A stretch of 64,000 nucleotides of DNA from Halomonas qaidamensis (GTDB taxonomy: Bacteria > Pseudomonadota > Gammaproteobacteria > Pseudomonadales > Halomonadaceae): the NCBI RefSeq assembly GCF_025917315.1, contig NZ_CP080627.1:1364001-1428000 (forward strand), read 5' to 3'. The position numbers and the translations under genes are program-made. Positions within the stretch are counted from its first letter, which is position 1. Each line of letters opens with the position of its first letter. Shown piece by piece: positions 25,327-35,351 of the stretch. Below the pieces are notes generated by a model. It did no database searches, was not told the DNA's origin, and was given only the letters and a program-made list of their open reading frames with translations.

Positions 25327-27063
25327 TTAGCTGGCAACGGCGACCTGGGCGGCACCGCGTTTAATAAAGGCATAGCCTAAGCCGGTTACCAACGAACCTA
25401 TGATAATCGCAGCAAGGTAAAGCAACGCAGGTGTAATGGCGTTGGGGATTAGCAGAACAAAGATACCACCGTGAGGTGCCATTAGTTTTGCGCCTACCAG
25501 CATGGAAAGCGCACCGGTGATTGCACCGCCCACCATGCACGCGGGGATAACCCGCAACGGATCTTTCGCCGCAAAGGGAATGGCCCCTTCGCTGATAAAG
25601 CAAAAGCCGAGTACAAACGAAGCTTTGCCTGCTTCCCGTTCTGGTTCAGAAAATTTATTGCGCGCTACGAAACTAGCAATGCCCATGCCAATCGCTGGCA
25701 CCATGCCAGCCGCCATAATGGCTGCCATTGGGCCGTAGGTTTCTGAAGCCAACAAGCCCACGCCGAAGGTATAGGCTGCTTTATTGACGGGGCCGCCCAA
25801 ATCGAAGCACATCATGGCGCCCAATAGAATGCCCAGCAGCACCGCGTTAGTAGAGCCCATCGAGGCCAGGAAGCTGGTCAGCGCATTCAGCAATGCAGCG
25901 ACAGGCTCGCCAATCACATAGATCATCGTTAGGCCGGTGACCAGACTGGCCACCAGTGGGATGATCAGAATAGGCTTGAGCGATTCAACGCTGGAGGGCA
26001 GCTTAACGTAGCGGGTAACCGCTAGGGCCACGTAGCCTGCCAGGAAGCCTGCCAAAATGCCGCCGATAAACCCGGAGCCAATGTCGGCCGCCAACATACC
26101 TCCAATCATACCTGGAGCAATACCGGGGCGGTCGGCGATGGAGTAGGCAATGTAACCCGCCAGCACAGGAATCATTAGCGCGAAGGCGGTGCCGCCGCCA
26201 ATTTGCATAAGTGCAGCGGCCAGTGTGCCTTCCTGCTCAAAGGCTTCAATGCCGAACACAAACGAGAGCGCAATCAGCAAGCCGCCCGCTACCACCATAG
26301 GCAGCATGAACGACACGCCGGTGAGTAGGTGCTTATAAACGCCTTTCTCTTTAACGCTCTTATTGGCGTTGCCCGAACCGCTGTTGGCGTTTTCTACGCT
26401 AGCATCAACAAGGGCGGCTTCCAGCGTGGGACGTGGCTTTTTTAGTGCATTGCCGGTTGAGGTGCGGTAGATGTGCTTGCCTGCAAACCGCGCTGGGTCA
26501 ACGTCGATATCGCAGGCCAGTAAGACCACGTCGGCGTCGGCGATTTCTTGTTCGGTTAAATGATCCTGAGCGCCCACTGAGCCTTGGGTTTCCACGCGAA
26601 TGGCATGCCCCATGGCTTTGCCTGCTTCGGCTAGCGCTTCGGCGGCCATAAAGGTATGAGCAACACCGGTGGGGCAAGCGGTAACAGCGACAATCTTCTT
26701 GCCACCTGTGTTGCTCGCCGGAGTAGCGGCGGCTGTAGGGGTTGCAGGAGCAGTGTAAATCGGTGCTTCACGCTTGGCTTGAGTTAAAAAGGCGCTGGGG
26801 TCGGGCAAGGCGCTGGCAATCGGCGCCTGGAAAAGCCGCTTGCCATCAAAACGTTCTGGGGCGGGGACGTGATCAGCAGCCACCACAATTAAATCGGCAT
26901 TAGCAATTTGCTCGGCGGTGGCAGCCTGCAGCGGCGCAATCTCGCCGTGCATTTCCACATGCGCGCTCCAGCCCATCCGTGTGGCCGCTTGTTCAAGGCG
27001 CTTGGCGGCCAGAAAGGTGGTCGCCATGCCGCTGGGGCAGGCGGTAATTAGAATCAGGTTCAT
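25327..27063 (-). CDS. fruA: Fructose PTS transporter, EIIB'BC
   Basis: A 578-residue inner-membrane permease/phosphotransferase. Two IIB domains are present: a degenerate first one (around C9 in TACPSGMAT) and the active second one with C130 in TACPTGVAHT. The IIC membrane domain follows from about residue 225 with GGPVNKAAYTFG and FISEGAIPFAAKDP. It imports fructose as fructose-1-phosphate using phosphate from FruB. Its ATG overlaps the fruK stop (ATGA), so translation is coupled. Last gene of fruB-fruK-fruA. Confidence 0.96.
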   Translation of the reverse strand: MNLILITACPSGMATTFLAAKRLEQAATRMGWSAHVEMHGEIAPLQAATAEQIANADLIVVAADHVPAPERFDGKRLFQAPIASALPDPSAFLTQAKREAPIYTAPATPTAAATPASNTGGKKIVAVTACPTGVAHTFMAAEALAEAGKAMGHAIRVETQGSVGAQDHLTEQEIADADVVLLACDIDVDPARFAGKHIYRTSTGNALKKPRPTLEAALVDASVENANSGSGNANKSVKEKGVYKHLLTGVSFMLPMVVAGGLLIALSFVFGIEAFEQEGTLAAALMQIGGGTAFALMIPVLAGYIAYSIADRPGIAPGMIGGMLAADIGSGFIGGILAGFLAGYVALAVTRYVKLPSSVESLKPILIIPLVASLVTGLTMIYVIGEPVAALLNALTSFLASMGSTNAVLLGILLGAMMCFDLGGPVNKAAYTFGVGLLASETYGPMAAIMAAGMVPAIGMGIASFVARNKFSEPEREAGKASFVLGFCFISEGAIPFAAKDPLRVIPACMVGGAITGALSMLVGAKLMAPHGGIFVLLIPNAITPALLYLAAIIIGSLVTGLGYAFIKRGAAQVAVAS

Positions 27064-28031
27064 CGCGTGGCTCCCTCGGTGATGGCGTCGTCAAGACGCC
27101 GTACCAAAGTCTGTTGTTGGAGTAAGTCAAAGTCGTCGGCGTGGGGGGTGCCCACGCCAATGTGGCGAACCGCTTCGGCAGAGAGTGCCGTTGCGAAGCG
27201 AAGGGTGTCGTGTGGGGTGAAGTCGCTAAGCAGCCCGTGGAGCATGCCAGCCACAAAGGTATCTCCCGCACAAACGGTATTGATGGCGTTCACGCTAGGT
27301 GGGGTGGATTGCCAAGTGCCCTGTGAGCTGACCCATAAAACGCCTTCTGCGCCTGCGGAAATCAACGCGTGCTCGATGCCGCTGGCGTGCAGTCGCTCGG
27401 CGGCGACCTGGCGCTGTTGATGTGAATCTAGCGCGCTGCCAGCCCAGTCAGCGAGCTCCGTTTCGTTAGGTTTTATAGCCGCAGGCTGAGCGGCAATGGC
27501 GGTCAGCAGTGCTGGGCCGCTGGTGTCTATCCAAAGTGGAACGCCATAGCTTTTTAGGGTGGCCAGTAGTTCAGCAAACAGCGGCTGATCAATACCTGGA
27601 GGAAGGCTACCGGCAACGACGACCGCTTGGGGCGGAGCGAGGCGCTGAAACAGATCGTCTAGGGTAGTTCGTAAGGCATCTAGATGGGCAGCCTCAATCG
27701 GCATGCCGGGGCCGTTAATATCAGTGACGCGGCCGCTTTGCTCCGCCAGCTTAGCGTTAATGCGCGTGCTGCCGGGCACTCGCACAAAGGCATCTTCCAC
27801 GCCGTAGCGGGGAAATGCCAGACCGAACGGGGCGTCGTTATCCTGGCCGAGAAAGCCGCTAACGATCACTTCGTGGCCTAAGCTTGCCAGCACTCGCGCT
27901 ACGTTAACGCCTTTACCCGCGGCTTCTAACTGGGCGCTGTGGGGGCGGTTCACATGGCCGAGTGTCAATGTTTCAAGATTAAATGCTAAATCCAGCGCGG
28001 GGTTGAGTGTAATGCACACTACCTGGGCCAT
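27060..28031 (-). CDS. fruK: 1-phosphofructokinase
   Basis: A 323-residue PfkB-family sugar kinase that makes fructose-1,6-bisphosphate from the PTS product. It has the N-terminal TLNPALDLAF, the glycine motif AAGKGVNVARVLASLG, and the C-terminal signature NTVCAGDTFVAGML with the catalytic Asp. Start and stop overlap those of fruB and fruA, as expected for a tight operon. Confidence 0.96.
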   Translation of the reverse strand: MAQVVCITLNPALDLAFNLETLTLGHVNRPHSAQLEAAGKGVNVARVLASLGHEVIVSGFLGQDNDAPFGLAFPRYGVEDAFVRVPGSTRINAKLAEQSGRVTDINGPGMPIEAAHLDALRTTLDDLFQRLAPPQAVVVAGSLPPGIDQPLFAELLATLKSYGVPLWIDTSGPALLTAIAAQPAAIKPNETELADWAGSALDSHQQRQVAAERLHASGIEHALISAGAEGVLWVSSQGTWQSTPPSVNAINTVCAGDTFVAGMLHGLLSDFTPHDTLRFATALSAEAVRHIGVGTPHADDFDLLQQQTLVRRLDDAITEGATR

Positions 28032-30898
28032 TAGCGGGCCTCCAGGGCGTCGCGCACCTCATCGCTGGTGGCTTTACTCAGTGCTAATTGGGCAGTGGCT
28101 TTTGCATCGGCAAGATCAAATTCACGCAGGCGAGCTTTGACTAGCGGAATTTGCCGCGCGCTGACGGAAAGCTCATCAACGCCTAATCCTACCAGTACAG
28201 GCACGGCCATGGCGTCCGAGGCGAGTTCGCCACATACGCCAACCCACTTGCCGTGGGCATGGGCGGCATCAACGGTCATTTGAATCAGGCGCAGCACGGC
28301 GGGGTGTAAACCATCCGCCTGGGCAGAGAGCTCTGGGTGGCCGCGGTCGATGGCCAGGGTGTACTGGGTTAAGTCGTTCGTGCCGACGGAGAAGAAGTCC
28401 ACCTCGGCCGCCAGCGTAGGGGCTAGCAGTGCGCTGGAAGGCACTTCAATCATGACGCCCAACTGCACATCAGTGGCGCGCTGCTGTGGTGGGATTTCGC
28501 TAAGCAGGCGGTCATAGATGACTTTGGCGGCGCGGAATTCAGCGACATCCTTGACCATCGGCAGCATGATCCGCAGCGGACGATCGATAGCTGCCATCAG
28601 CAGCGCACGGATTTGTGTTTCCAGCACTTCCGGCTGGGTCAGTGCTAAGCGAATGCCGCGTAGGCCCAAAAAGGGGTTGTCTTCCTGGGGAACCGGCCAG
28701 TAGGGGAGCGGCTTGTCGCCACCCACATCCAGAGTACGCGCGACCAGCGGTCGGCCATCCAGAGCATCAGTGGCTTCGCGGTATTCGGCAATCTGGGTGG
28801 CTAGGTCCGGTGCGCTTGAGTAGGCCATAAATAGGAACTCGGTGCGCAGTAAGCCAACGCCTTCGGCACCCCGTTCAACGGCGTCAGCGGCGTGGGCGGT
28901 GTTACCAAGATTGGCCGCCACTTCAACTCGATGACCATCGCGGGTCTGGGCTTGCTCAAAACGCAGCTCCCAGGCATCGGCTTCGCGCTGTTGCTGGTCG
29001 AGAAGCTGTTGTTCCGCCCGCTGCAGGCGCTCTTCGGAAGGTTGGGAGGTAACCCGCCCACGTTCACCATCCAGAATCATCATGCTGCCGTTATGCAGCA
29101 CCATCACGGCATCACCTGCGCCGACGACCGCTGGAATACCCAGGGCGCGAGCCAGAATAGCACTGTGTGCGGTGGCACCACCGCGAACGGTAAGCAGGCC
29201 GCGTACGCGTGAGGTATCCAGGCGAGCAACGTCGGAAGGGCCGATGTCATCCATCACCAGAATATACGGGTGGTCAGGTGGCTCGGGCAGTTGGACATTG
29301 CACAATACACCCAACACACGGCGACCTACGTCGCGCAGGTCAGCGGCGCGCTCGGCCAGCAGGCGGTCGGCGAGCATTTCCTGGGCGTGAGCGGCTGTTT
29401 CAATAGCATCCCACCAACCGGCTTCGGCTGAACGACCTTCACGAATCGCATCAATGGCAGCGTGCTGCAGCTCAGGGTCATCGAGCATCTCTTCGTGCAT
29501 CGAGAGAATATCAGCCACTTCGCCGCCAGGGGCGTTGTGCACCAGTGCTTGAAGTTGTGCTGCACCTTCTTCTAATGCTGCTTTCAGGCGGTTAATTTCG
29601 TGCTCGGGGTCGTTGGCGTGTTCAGCGTAGTCGAACTGCATCGGGCGAATGACAAACACCGGCGCAATGGCTAAGCCTGGCGAGGCGGCAACGCCTGCGT
29701 GAGGTGTATCGACGACTAGCGGCTCAACCGGCTTACTCGTGTTAGCAACTGACTTGGCATCAAAACCGCCGTCGAACGGTGTTACTTTCTCGCCTAGACC
29801 ATCTTCAACGGCGGCGGCTACTGCGCCTAGCGCAGCACTTGCCTGGTCGCCTTCGGCAGAAAGGATCAGCCACTGACCGCGCCGTGCTCCTAAACCAATC
29901 ACTTTGGTTAGGCTGGCGGCAGACACCGTGGAAGCGCTGCCTTCTTCAAGGCGTACGTTAATCGGCATTAATTGCGCGCGGGCGACCTGTACCAGCTGTT
30001 TTGCCGGACGGGCGTGCAGGCCATGGGGGTTCAAGACGCGCACGCGGCGAGTCTGGGTACTCGCCGTTTCACCTGCCAACGTGGCCAGCAGCTGTGCGCT
30101 GCTTTTGCCCATCAAGCTGTCACTTTCGCCGTTCTCCAACACGGCTAATAGCTGTTCCAGCAGTGGACGGTGGGCATCGCCGCTGGCTGCCAAGCAGAAC
30201 AGTATATGGACGGGATGGCCGCTATGCTCAAGTTGAGGGTCGGCTGGCGTGGCAACGCCTAGTGCGGGTTGTGTCACCCCTTGGGCTTGGCTTGCCAACC
30301 AAAACCCTTTGCCCAGCCATTGGGGGGAAGCGCTGGCGATGGCACTAATAAAGGCGTTATCAACACAGCCACTTTGACGAAGCCGTGCGGCAGCGGCCAA
30401 GGCGAGCTCTTGAGGATCACGAGCAGGAAAGTTAATGCACAGCGTATCGGCATCCAGGCGCGGCTCAAGCGGCGGCTTGGAAAGTAAACGCGCTACCTCG
30501 ACAGCCGAGCTGGCGCTGGCGAGCTGGCTGGCGACGCCGTCGCGGTCTAAGACGTGGGTTAGCTGGCGCAGAATATCCAGATGTTCGTCATTTTGCGCAG
30601 CGATAGTCACCAAAACATGCACTGTCTGGCCGTCATGCCACTGAACGCCTTTGGGGAACTGCAGCACCCTCACGCCGGTATGTTTTACGTGCTGACGACT
30701 TTCCGGCGTGCCGTGTGGAATAGCAATCGCGTTACCAAGATACGTGGACGACTGAGCTTCACGGGCATGGAGGCCATCACGGTACTCGGCCTCAACTAAG
30801 CCCGCATCCGTTAGCGCCTTAGCGGCGACGTCGAGTGCAGCTTGCCAGTCGTCCGCATGGCGGTCGAGCAAGATGTCATCTGGGCCGAGAATTAACAT
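28031..30898 (-). CDS. fruB: Fused fructose PTS protein EIIA-HPr-EI
   Basis: A 955-residue multiphosphoryl transfer protein. EIIA-Fru covers about residues 1-145 with active H62 (AIPHGTPE). A less conserved IIA-like middle domain runs to about 280. HPr follows with H295 (GLHARPA). Enzyme I occupies about 395-955 with H578 (GGATAHSAI) and the PEP-binding VGTNDLTQYTLA. It carries the complete soluble phosphate relay from PEP to FruA, so fructose uptake does not need separate PtsH/PtsI. First gene of the operon, divergent from fruR. Confidence 0.96.
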   Translation of the reverse strand: MLILGPDDILLDRHADDWQAALDVAAKALTDAGLVEAEYRDGLHAREAQSSTYLGNAIAIPHGTPESRQHVKHTGVRVLQFPKGVQWHDGQTVHVLVTIAAQNDEHLDILRQLTHVLDRDGVASQLASASSAVEVARLLSKPPLEPRLDADTLCINFPARDPQELALAAAARLRQSGCVDNAFISAIASASPQWLGKGFWLASQAQGVTQPALGVATPADPQLEHSGHPVHILFCLAASGDAHRPLLEQLLAVLENGESDSLMGKSSAQLLATLAGETASTQTRRVRVLNPHGLHARPAKQLVQVARAQLMPINVRLEEGSASTVSAASLTKVIGLGARRGQWLILSAEGDQASAALGAVAAAVEDGLGEKVTPFDGGFDAKSVANTSKPVEPLVVDTPHAGVAASPGLAIAPVFVIRPMQFDYAEHANDPEHEINRLKAALEEGAAQLQALVHNAPGGEVADILSMHEEMLDDPELQHAAIDAIREGRSAEAGWWDAIETAAHAQEMLADRLLAERAADLRDVGRRVLGVLCNVQLPEPPDHPYILVMDDIGPSDVARLDTSRVRGLLTVRGGATAHSAILARALGIPAVVGAGDAVMVLHNGSMMILDGERGRVTSQPSEERLQRAEQQLLDQQQREADAWELRFEQAQTRDGHRVEVAANLGNTAHAADAVERGAEGVGLLRTEFLFMAYSSAPDLATQIAEYREATDALDGRPLVARTLDVGGDKPLPYWPVPQEDNPFLGLRGIRLALTQPEVLETQIRALLMAAIDRPLRIMLPMVKDVAEFRAAKVIYDRLLSEIPPQQRATDVQLGVMIEVPSSALLAPTLAAEVDFFSVGTNDLTQYTLAIDRGHPELSAQADGLHPAVLRLIQMTVDAAHAHGKWVGVCGELASDAMAVPVLVGLGVDELSVSARQIPLVKARLREFDLADAKATAQLALSKATSDEVRDALEAR

Positions 30899-30989
30899 AG
30901 GGTTCTCCTGTAAACGCTATCAGCCAGTGGTGATGTCTGCAGCGTGATCATGCTTAAACGTTGGTCGTAGAGCGTTGAGCTTCGCTGGA

Positions 30990-31001
30990 TGAATCGTGTC
31001 A
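30990..31001. promoter_or_regulatory. FruR/Cra-like site 1
   Basis: TGAATCGTGTCA differs at two positions from the perfect palindrome 33 bases away. The spacing is close to three helical turns, so the two could be bound on one face. Confidence 0.5.
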
Positions 31002-31022
31002 TCTATGGTTAGTTGGCTATGC

Positions 31023-31034
31023 TGAATCGATTCA
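31023..31034. promoter_or_regulatory. FruR/Cra operator 2
   Basis: TGAATCGATTCA is a perfect 12-bp palindrome, preceded by GC. It resembles the Cra consensus (GCTGAAACGTTTCA) and sits in the fruB/fruR intergenic region. Confidence 0.7.
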
Positions 31035-31124
31035 CTTAAAGACACAAGGGTTGTCTTTCTAGACTTTAGTCTGGGTGGGGATAAACGGCTGATAAACTAC
31101 ATCGGCAACCAGAGGGAGAATTGC

Positions 31125-32102
31125 ATGACACTTGCCGACATTGCCCGGCTTGCGGGCGTATCGCGCACCACGGCGAGCTATGTAATTAATGGCCAGGCCG
31201 AGCAACGGCGTATTAGTAATGCCACCATCGAGAAAGTAATGGCGGTGGTGCGGCAGCATCGCTATCACATTGACCCGCAGGCAGCAGCGCTGCGTCGTGG
31301 GGCAAGTCGGTTGATTGGTTTGATCGTGCCTGACCTTGAAAATATCAGCTATGCGCGGCTCGCGAAACGCTTAGAGCGTGGCGCGAGAGAGAAGGGTTAT
31401 CAGCTGTTAGTGGTTAGCTCGGACGACTGTGCCGATAGCGAGCGCACCTTGGCATTGGCGCTTCGCGCGCAGCGCTGTGAGGTGCTTATTACCGCCAGCT
31501 GCTTAGCTGAAGATGACACATTCTATTCTGATTTGGTGGATGAAGGTTGGTGCGTTGTGGGAATGGACCGTGGTCTTGCGCCGACACGTTTTGCCAGTGT
31601 CGTCAGCAACGATCAAGACGCGGCATATGCGCTAACGCGCTCGGTCATTACGGGTAGCACGCGGCGGGTGGCGTGGTTAGAAGCGATGCCGAGCTTGTCG
31701 ATCAGTCGCGAGCGTGGGGTGGGGTTTCAGTCAGCATTACAAGACACCTCTATCGAGCCGGTTTTACTTAGCGGTACACACTACGAGCGTAGCGAAGGCG
31801 CCCGCCTTGCCGCGCAACTGCTGGATGAGAAAGGAGGGGCTGATGCGTTGATCACCGCGTCTTATGTGCTGATGGAAGGGGTGTTTGACGTGTTTCTAGA
31901 GCGCGGTGGACTACCAGAAGAGATGCGGTTGGCCACCTTTGGCGACCACCGCTTGTTGGATTTTCTGCCGCAACCGGTGAATTCAGCGTTGCAAGATTAT
32001 GATCGCATTGCTGAACTCACCCTGCGCTGTGCCCTGAATGCCATGAACGGTGACTATCAGTGTGGGCAGCAGGTCGTGGCGCGCCACCTGCGTACCCGAT
32101 AA
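31125..32102 (+). CDS. fruR: Fructose-operon repressor, LacI family (FruR/Cra)
   Basis: A 325-residue LacI-family regulator. The N-terminal helix-turn-helix MTLADIARLAGVSRTTASYV is followed by a hinge helix and a periplasmic-binding-like effector domain beginning LIGLIVPDLENISYARLAK. FruR/Cra is released by fructose-1-phosphate. Divergent transcription from fruBKA and the two palindromes between them support the name. GGGAG precedes ATG 31125. It is convergent with mgsA, with 26 bases between stops. Confidence 0.93.
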   Translation: MTLADIARLAGVSRTTASYVINGQAEQRRISNATIEKVMAVVRQHRYHIDPQAAALRRGASRLIGLIVPDLENISYARLAKRLERGAREKGYQLLVVSSDDCADSERTLALALRAQRCEVLITASCLAEDDTFYSDLVDEGWCVVGMDRGLAPTRFASVVSNDQDAAYALTRSVITGSTRRVAWLEAMPSLSISRERGVGFQSALQDTSIEPVLLSGTHYERSEGARLAAQLLDEKGGADALITASYVLMEGVFDVFLERGGLPEEMRLATFGDHRLLDFLPQPVNSALQDYDRIAELTLRCALNAMNGDYQCGQQVVARHLRTR

Positions 32103-32128
32103 GCCACACATAGTCGGGCGGCCTTATC

Positions 32129-32605
32129 TTACACCGTGCGGGCCTGAGCCCAAGCTTCTGCGTCTGGAATAGACATATCGTAGCGTTCACTGAGGTAGGG
32201 CGATGACAGTAAAAAGTCGGCGCTCGCCGCATTGCATGCCACCGGCACGTTCCATAGCGCGGCTAAACGCAGCAGCGCTTTAACATCAGGGTCGTGGGGC
32301 TGAGGAGCAAACGGATCCCAGAAGAAAATCAGCACGTCTAGCTGTTGTTCGGCAATACGCGCGCCAATTTGCTGATCACCCCCCAGCGGGCCGCTCATCA
32401 ACCCCTCGACCTCTAGGCCAAGCGAACTTTTGAGCCGCCCAGCGGTAGTCCCCGTACCAATAAGAGTGTGCTGGCTGAGCGTTTCTTGCCAGCGTGTTGC
32501 CCACTCCAGCATTTCGGTTTTTTTGCCGTCGTGGGCAATTAGCGCAATGCGCTTACGCGGTTGCAGCGTACGAACGGCTTGGCGGGGTGGACGTGCGTCG
32601 CTCAT
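32129..32605 (-). CDS. mgsA: Methylglyoxal synthase
   Basis: A 158-residue enzyme that converts dihydroxyacetone phosphate to methylglyoxal, a bypass of lower glycolysis. Conserved blocks are IALIAHDGKKTEM, TGTTAGRL and MSGPLGGDQQIGA (containing the catalytic Asp), then FFWDPFAPQPHDPDVKALLR. Length is normal. It lies 49 bases downstream of pyk on the same strand and could be cotranscribed with it. Confidence 0.95.
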   Translation of the reverse strand: MSDARPPRQAVRTLQPRKRIALIAHDGKKTEMLEWATRWQETLSQHTLIGTGTTAGRLKSSLGLEVEGLMSGPLGGDQQIGARIAEQQLDVLIFFWDPFAPQPHDPDVKALLRLAALWNVPVACNAASADFLLSSPYLSERYDMSIPDAEAWAQARTV

Positions 32606-32654
32606 GGCATGGCTCTCCAGTTAACATTCCGACTATTTCAGGTCACTGTTGGGT

Positions 32655-34121
32655 TTACGCTTCTTCGACGGCCAGCACTTTCATGGTGTTGGTTCCGCCG
32701 TGGGCGTTCATGTGGTCGCCGCGAGTAAGAATGACATGATCGCCAGGGTGTGCCAAACCATGAGCTTGGAGTAGCTTGACGGCTTCTTGATTGAGTTCTT
32801 TAGGGTCCATATGGGTTGTGTCGAAGGGAATCGACACGACGCCGCGATAAAGCGCCATGCGCCGTTGGGCAATCGGGCTGTGTGCAAGGCCAACAATTGG
32901 CAGGCCAGAGCGAATGCGTGAGGCAATCAGTGGCGTATAACCTGTCGAGGTCATACAGGCAATGGCACTGACGCCGGTTAAGTGGTTAGCGGCGTACATT
33001 GCGGAGAGGGCAATGGTTTCATCAATGCGCTCAAAGCCTTCGTGGATACGGTGACCTGATGATTGGGCAATTCGCTCACGTTCGGCGCCTAAGCATACCC
33101 GATCCATCGCCTGAATGGTTTCTACCGGGTAGTCGCCCGCGGCGGTTTCCGCAGAAAGCATGACAGCGTCGGTGGCATCTAGCACTGCGTTAGCCACGTC
33201 GAATACTTCCGCGCGGGTGGGCAGTGGCGACTCAATCATCGACTCCATCATTTGTGTGGCGGTAATGACCGCGCGGTTAAGCGTACGAGCATGCTTGATG
33301 ATGCGTTTTTGGGTTCCGATCAGCGCGGCATCGCCAATTTCCACACCCAAATCGCCACGCGCTACCATCACAGCTTCTGATGCTTCAATAATGCCATCCA
33401 GAGTCTCATCGTCAGCAACGGCTTCCGCGCGCTCCAGTTTGGCCACTAAACCAATTTCTTTTCCGGCTTCGCCGAGCAGTTCGCGGGCCTCCTGCATATC
33501 AGCAGCGCTGCGTGGGAATGATACCGCCAAGTAATCGACCCCAATATCAATCGCGGTTTTGAGGTCTTCTTTATCTTTTTCGGTAAGCGCTGGGGCCGAC
33601 AGTCCGCCGCCTTGCTTGTTGATGCCTTTGTTATTGGAAAGCTTGCCACCGACATGAACGCGGGTATGCACTTCTTGCCCAACAATAGAGGTGACATCCA
33701 GCACCAAGCGCCCGTCGTCCAGAAGTAGCCGGTCGCCGGGGGCGACATCGTCAATCAGCGACTTGTAGTCACAGCCGACGCGCTCGGCGGTGCCGCTATT
33801 GGCATCCAGCGCCATGTCGAGCACAAAAGCCTGGCCAATGTCCAAATGAACAGCGCCTTCGGCAAAGCGTGATATACGAATTTTCGGCCCTTGCAGGTCA
33901 CCCAATGCGGCAACGCTGCGGTTTAGTCGTTGGGCGATCTCGCGTACTTCTTTCAAACGGCGGCGGTGGTCGTCTGCGGCACCGTGGGAGAAATTGAGCC
34001 GCACGACATCAACACCCGCTTTTAGCATAGCTTCTAGTACGCCAGGGCGATCGCTTGCTGGACCAAGCGTCGCGACAATCTTGGTGCGGCGAAGGGGGGT
34101 GGGAGATGTTGAGCGAGTCAT
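32655..34121 (-). CDS. pyk: Pyruvate kinase
   Basis: A 488-residue glycolytic enzyme making pyruvate and ATP from PEP. Motifs: [26 protein letters not shown], the active-site block [32 protein letters not shown] and [12 protein letters not shown]. The C-terminal domain is complete. Divergent from gap across a 211-bp region with HexR-like palindromes, which matches the known HexR-controlled pyk/gap arrangement in other gammaproteobacteria. Confidence 0.96.
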   Translation of the reverse strand: MTRSTSPTPLRRTKIVATLGPASDRPGVLEAMLKAGVDVVRLNFSHGAADDHRRRLKEVREIAQRLNRSVAALGDLQGPKIRISRFAEGAVHLDIGQAFVLDMALDANSGTAERVGCDYKSLIDDVAPGDRLLLDDGRLVLDVTSIVGQEVHTRVHVGGKLSNNKGINKQGGGLSAPALTEKDKEDLKTAIDIGVDYLAVSFPRSAADMQEARELLGEAGKEIGLVAKLERAEAVADDETLDGIIEASEAVMVARGDLGVEIGDAALIGTQKRIIKHARTLNRAVITATQMMESMIESPLPTRAEVFDVANAVLDATDAVMLSAETAAGDYPVETIQAMDRVCLGAERERIAQSSGHRIHEGFERIDETIALSAMYAANHLTGVSAIACMTSTGYTPLIASRIRSGLPIVGLAHSPIAQRRMALYRGVVSIPFDTTHMDPKELNQEAVKLLQAHGLAHPGDHVILTRGDHMNAHGGTNTMKVLAVEEA

Positions 34122-34183
34122 AAAAGTTACTCCTGTTGAGCATCTAGGCGGTGATTAATTATTGGACTACGATAGCCTTTATA

Positions 34184-34197
34184 TAGTAATTTTACTA
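34184..34197. promoter_or_regulatory. HexR-like operator between pyk and gap
   Basis: TAGTAATTTTACTA is a perfect palindrome (arms TAGTAA/TTACTA). In the wider context, read on the minus strand, it is TGTAGTAAAATTACTATA, which matches the HexR motif closely. HexR itself is not encoded in this window. Confidence 0.6.
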
Positions 34198-34276
34198 CAT
34201 ATTGGGATGTTATTAGCCTTTAAGGGCAGTTTTAACAGGTATAAACTGATCTAAAGGTGAATAAATACGTATTTTT

Positions 34277-34291
34277 AGTAATTTTTTTACT
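34277..34291. promoter_or_regulatory. Second HexR-like palindrome before gap
   Basis: AGTAA-TTTTT-TTACT lies 42 bases before the gap start. It is a weaker match than the site at 34184. Confidence 0.4.
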
Positions 34292-34332
34292 GGGTACGCC
34301 AACGACTACCACTGCTTGATTGAGGTGCCATC

Positions 34333-35337
34333 ATGACAATAAGAGTTGCTATTAACGGTTTTGGACGGATTGGGCGTAACGTACTGCGAGCGCTATACGA
34401 AAATAGCTACCGGGATCGTATTCAGGTGGTTGCGATTAATGATTTAGGTGATCCTTCTCTAAACTCGCACCTGCTGCGTCACGATACGGTTCACGGCCAC
34501 TTTCCTTTTGCCGTTGAGCATGATGCCGAAAGTATTAGTGTAGATGGCGATCGCATCGCGATCTCTTCTGAGCGTGATCCCAGCCAGCTTCCCTGGGCAT
34601 CCATGAACATTGATCTTGTCATGGAGTGCACTGGCCTGTTCACTAAGCGAGAAGCCGCTGCCAAGCATATAGAAGCGGGTGCTAAGCGTGTGTTGATCTC
34701 TGCGCCCAGCCCAGATGCTGACGCTACTATTGTCTATGGTGTTAATGACGATAGTCTGACAGCCGAACACACGGTGGTCTCCAATGCGTCGTGCACGACT
34801 AACTGCTTGGCACCTGTCGCCAAAGCGTTAAACGATGCAGTAGGCATTGAAAACGGTTTGATGACCACGGTGCATGCCTACACTAATGATCAGAATCTAT
34901 CGGATGTTTATCACTCCGACCCTTACCGCGCACGGAGTGCGACGCACTCGATGATTCCAACCAAAACAGGCGCAGCAGCGGCTGTAGGGTTGGTGTTGCC
35001 GGAGCTGGCAGGTAAGTTTGATGGGCTAGCCGTGCGCGTGCCGGTGATCAACGTTTCCTTGGTAGATTTAACGTTTACGGCAAGTCGCGATACCAGCAAA
35101 GAAGAGATCAACGCGATTGTTGAAAAAGCGGCGGCGAACTCGTCTGTGCTAGCGGTTAACGCACAGCCGCTGGTGTCTATTGATTTCAATCATGATGCAC
35201 ACTCGTCTACTTTTGATGCCAATCACACCCGTGTGAATGGACGCCTGGTGAAAATTATGGCGTGGTACGACAATGAGTGGGGGTTCTCTAATCGGATGCT
35301 AGACACCGCCCTTGCCATGCAGGAAACGGCCAAATAA
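34333..35337 (+). CDS. gap: Glyceraldehyde-3-phosphate dehydrogenase
   Basis: A 334-residue GAPDH. The NAD-binding [15 protein letters not shown] and the acidic residue in AINDLGD suggest NAD preference. The catalytic Cys154 is in [13 protein letters not shown] and the following HAYTNDQ contributes the catalytic His. The C-terminal [12 protein letters not shown] is intact. Type I enzymes act in glycolysis or gluconeogenesis; which direction applies cannot be told here. It is convergent with the LacI-type regulator gene, and its terminator overlaps that gene's 3' end. Confidence 0.95.
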   Translation: MTIRVAINGFGRIGRNVLRALYENSYRDRIQVVAINDLGDPSLNSHLLRHDTVHGHFPFAVEHDAESISVDGDRIAISSERDPSQLPWASMNIDLVMECTGLFTKREAAAKHIEAGAKRVLISAPSPDADATIVYGVNDDSLTAEHTVVSNASCTTNCLAPVAKALNDAVGIENGLMTTVHAYTNDQNLSDVYHSDPYRARSATHSMIPTKTGAAAAVGLVLPELAGKFDGLAVRVPVINVSLVDLTFTASRDTSKEEINAIVEKAAANSSVLAVNAQPLVSIDFNHDAHSSTFDANHTRVNGRLVKIMAWYDNEWGFSNRMLDTALAMQETAK

Positions 35338-35351
35338 CACCTGCTTGAGCC

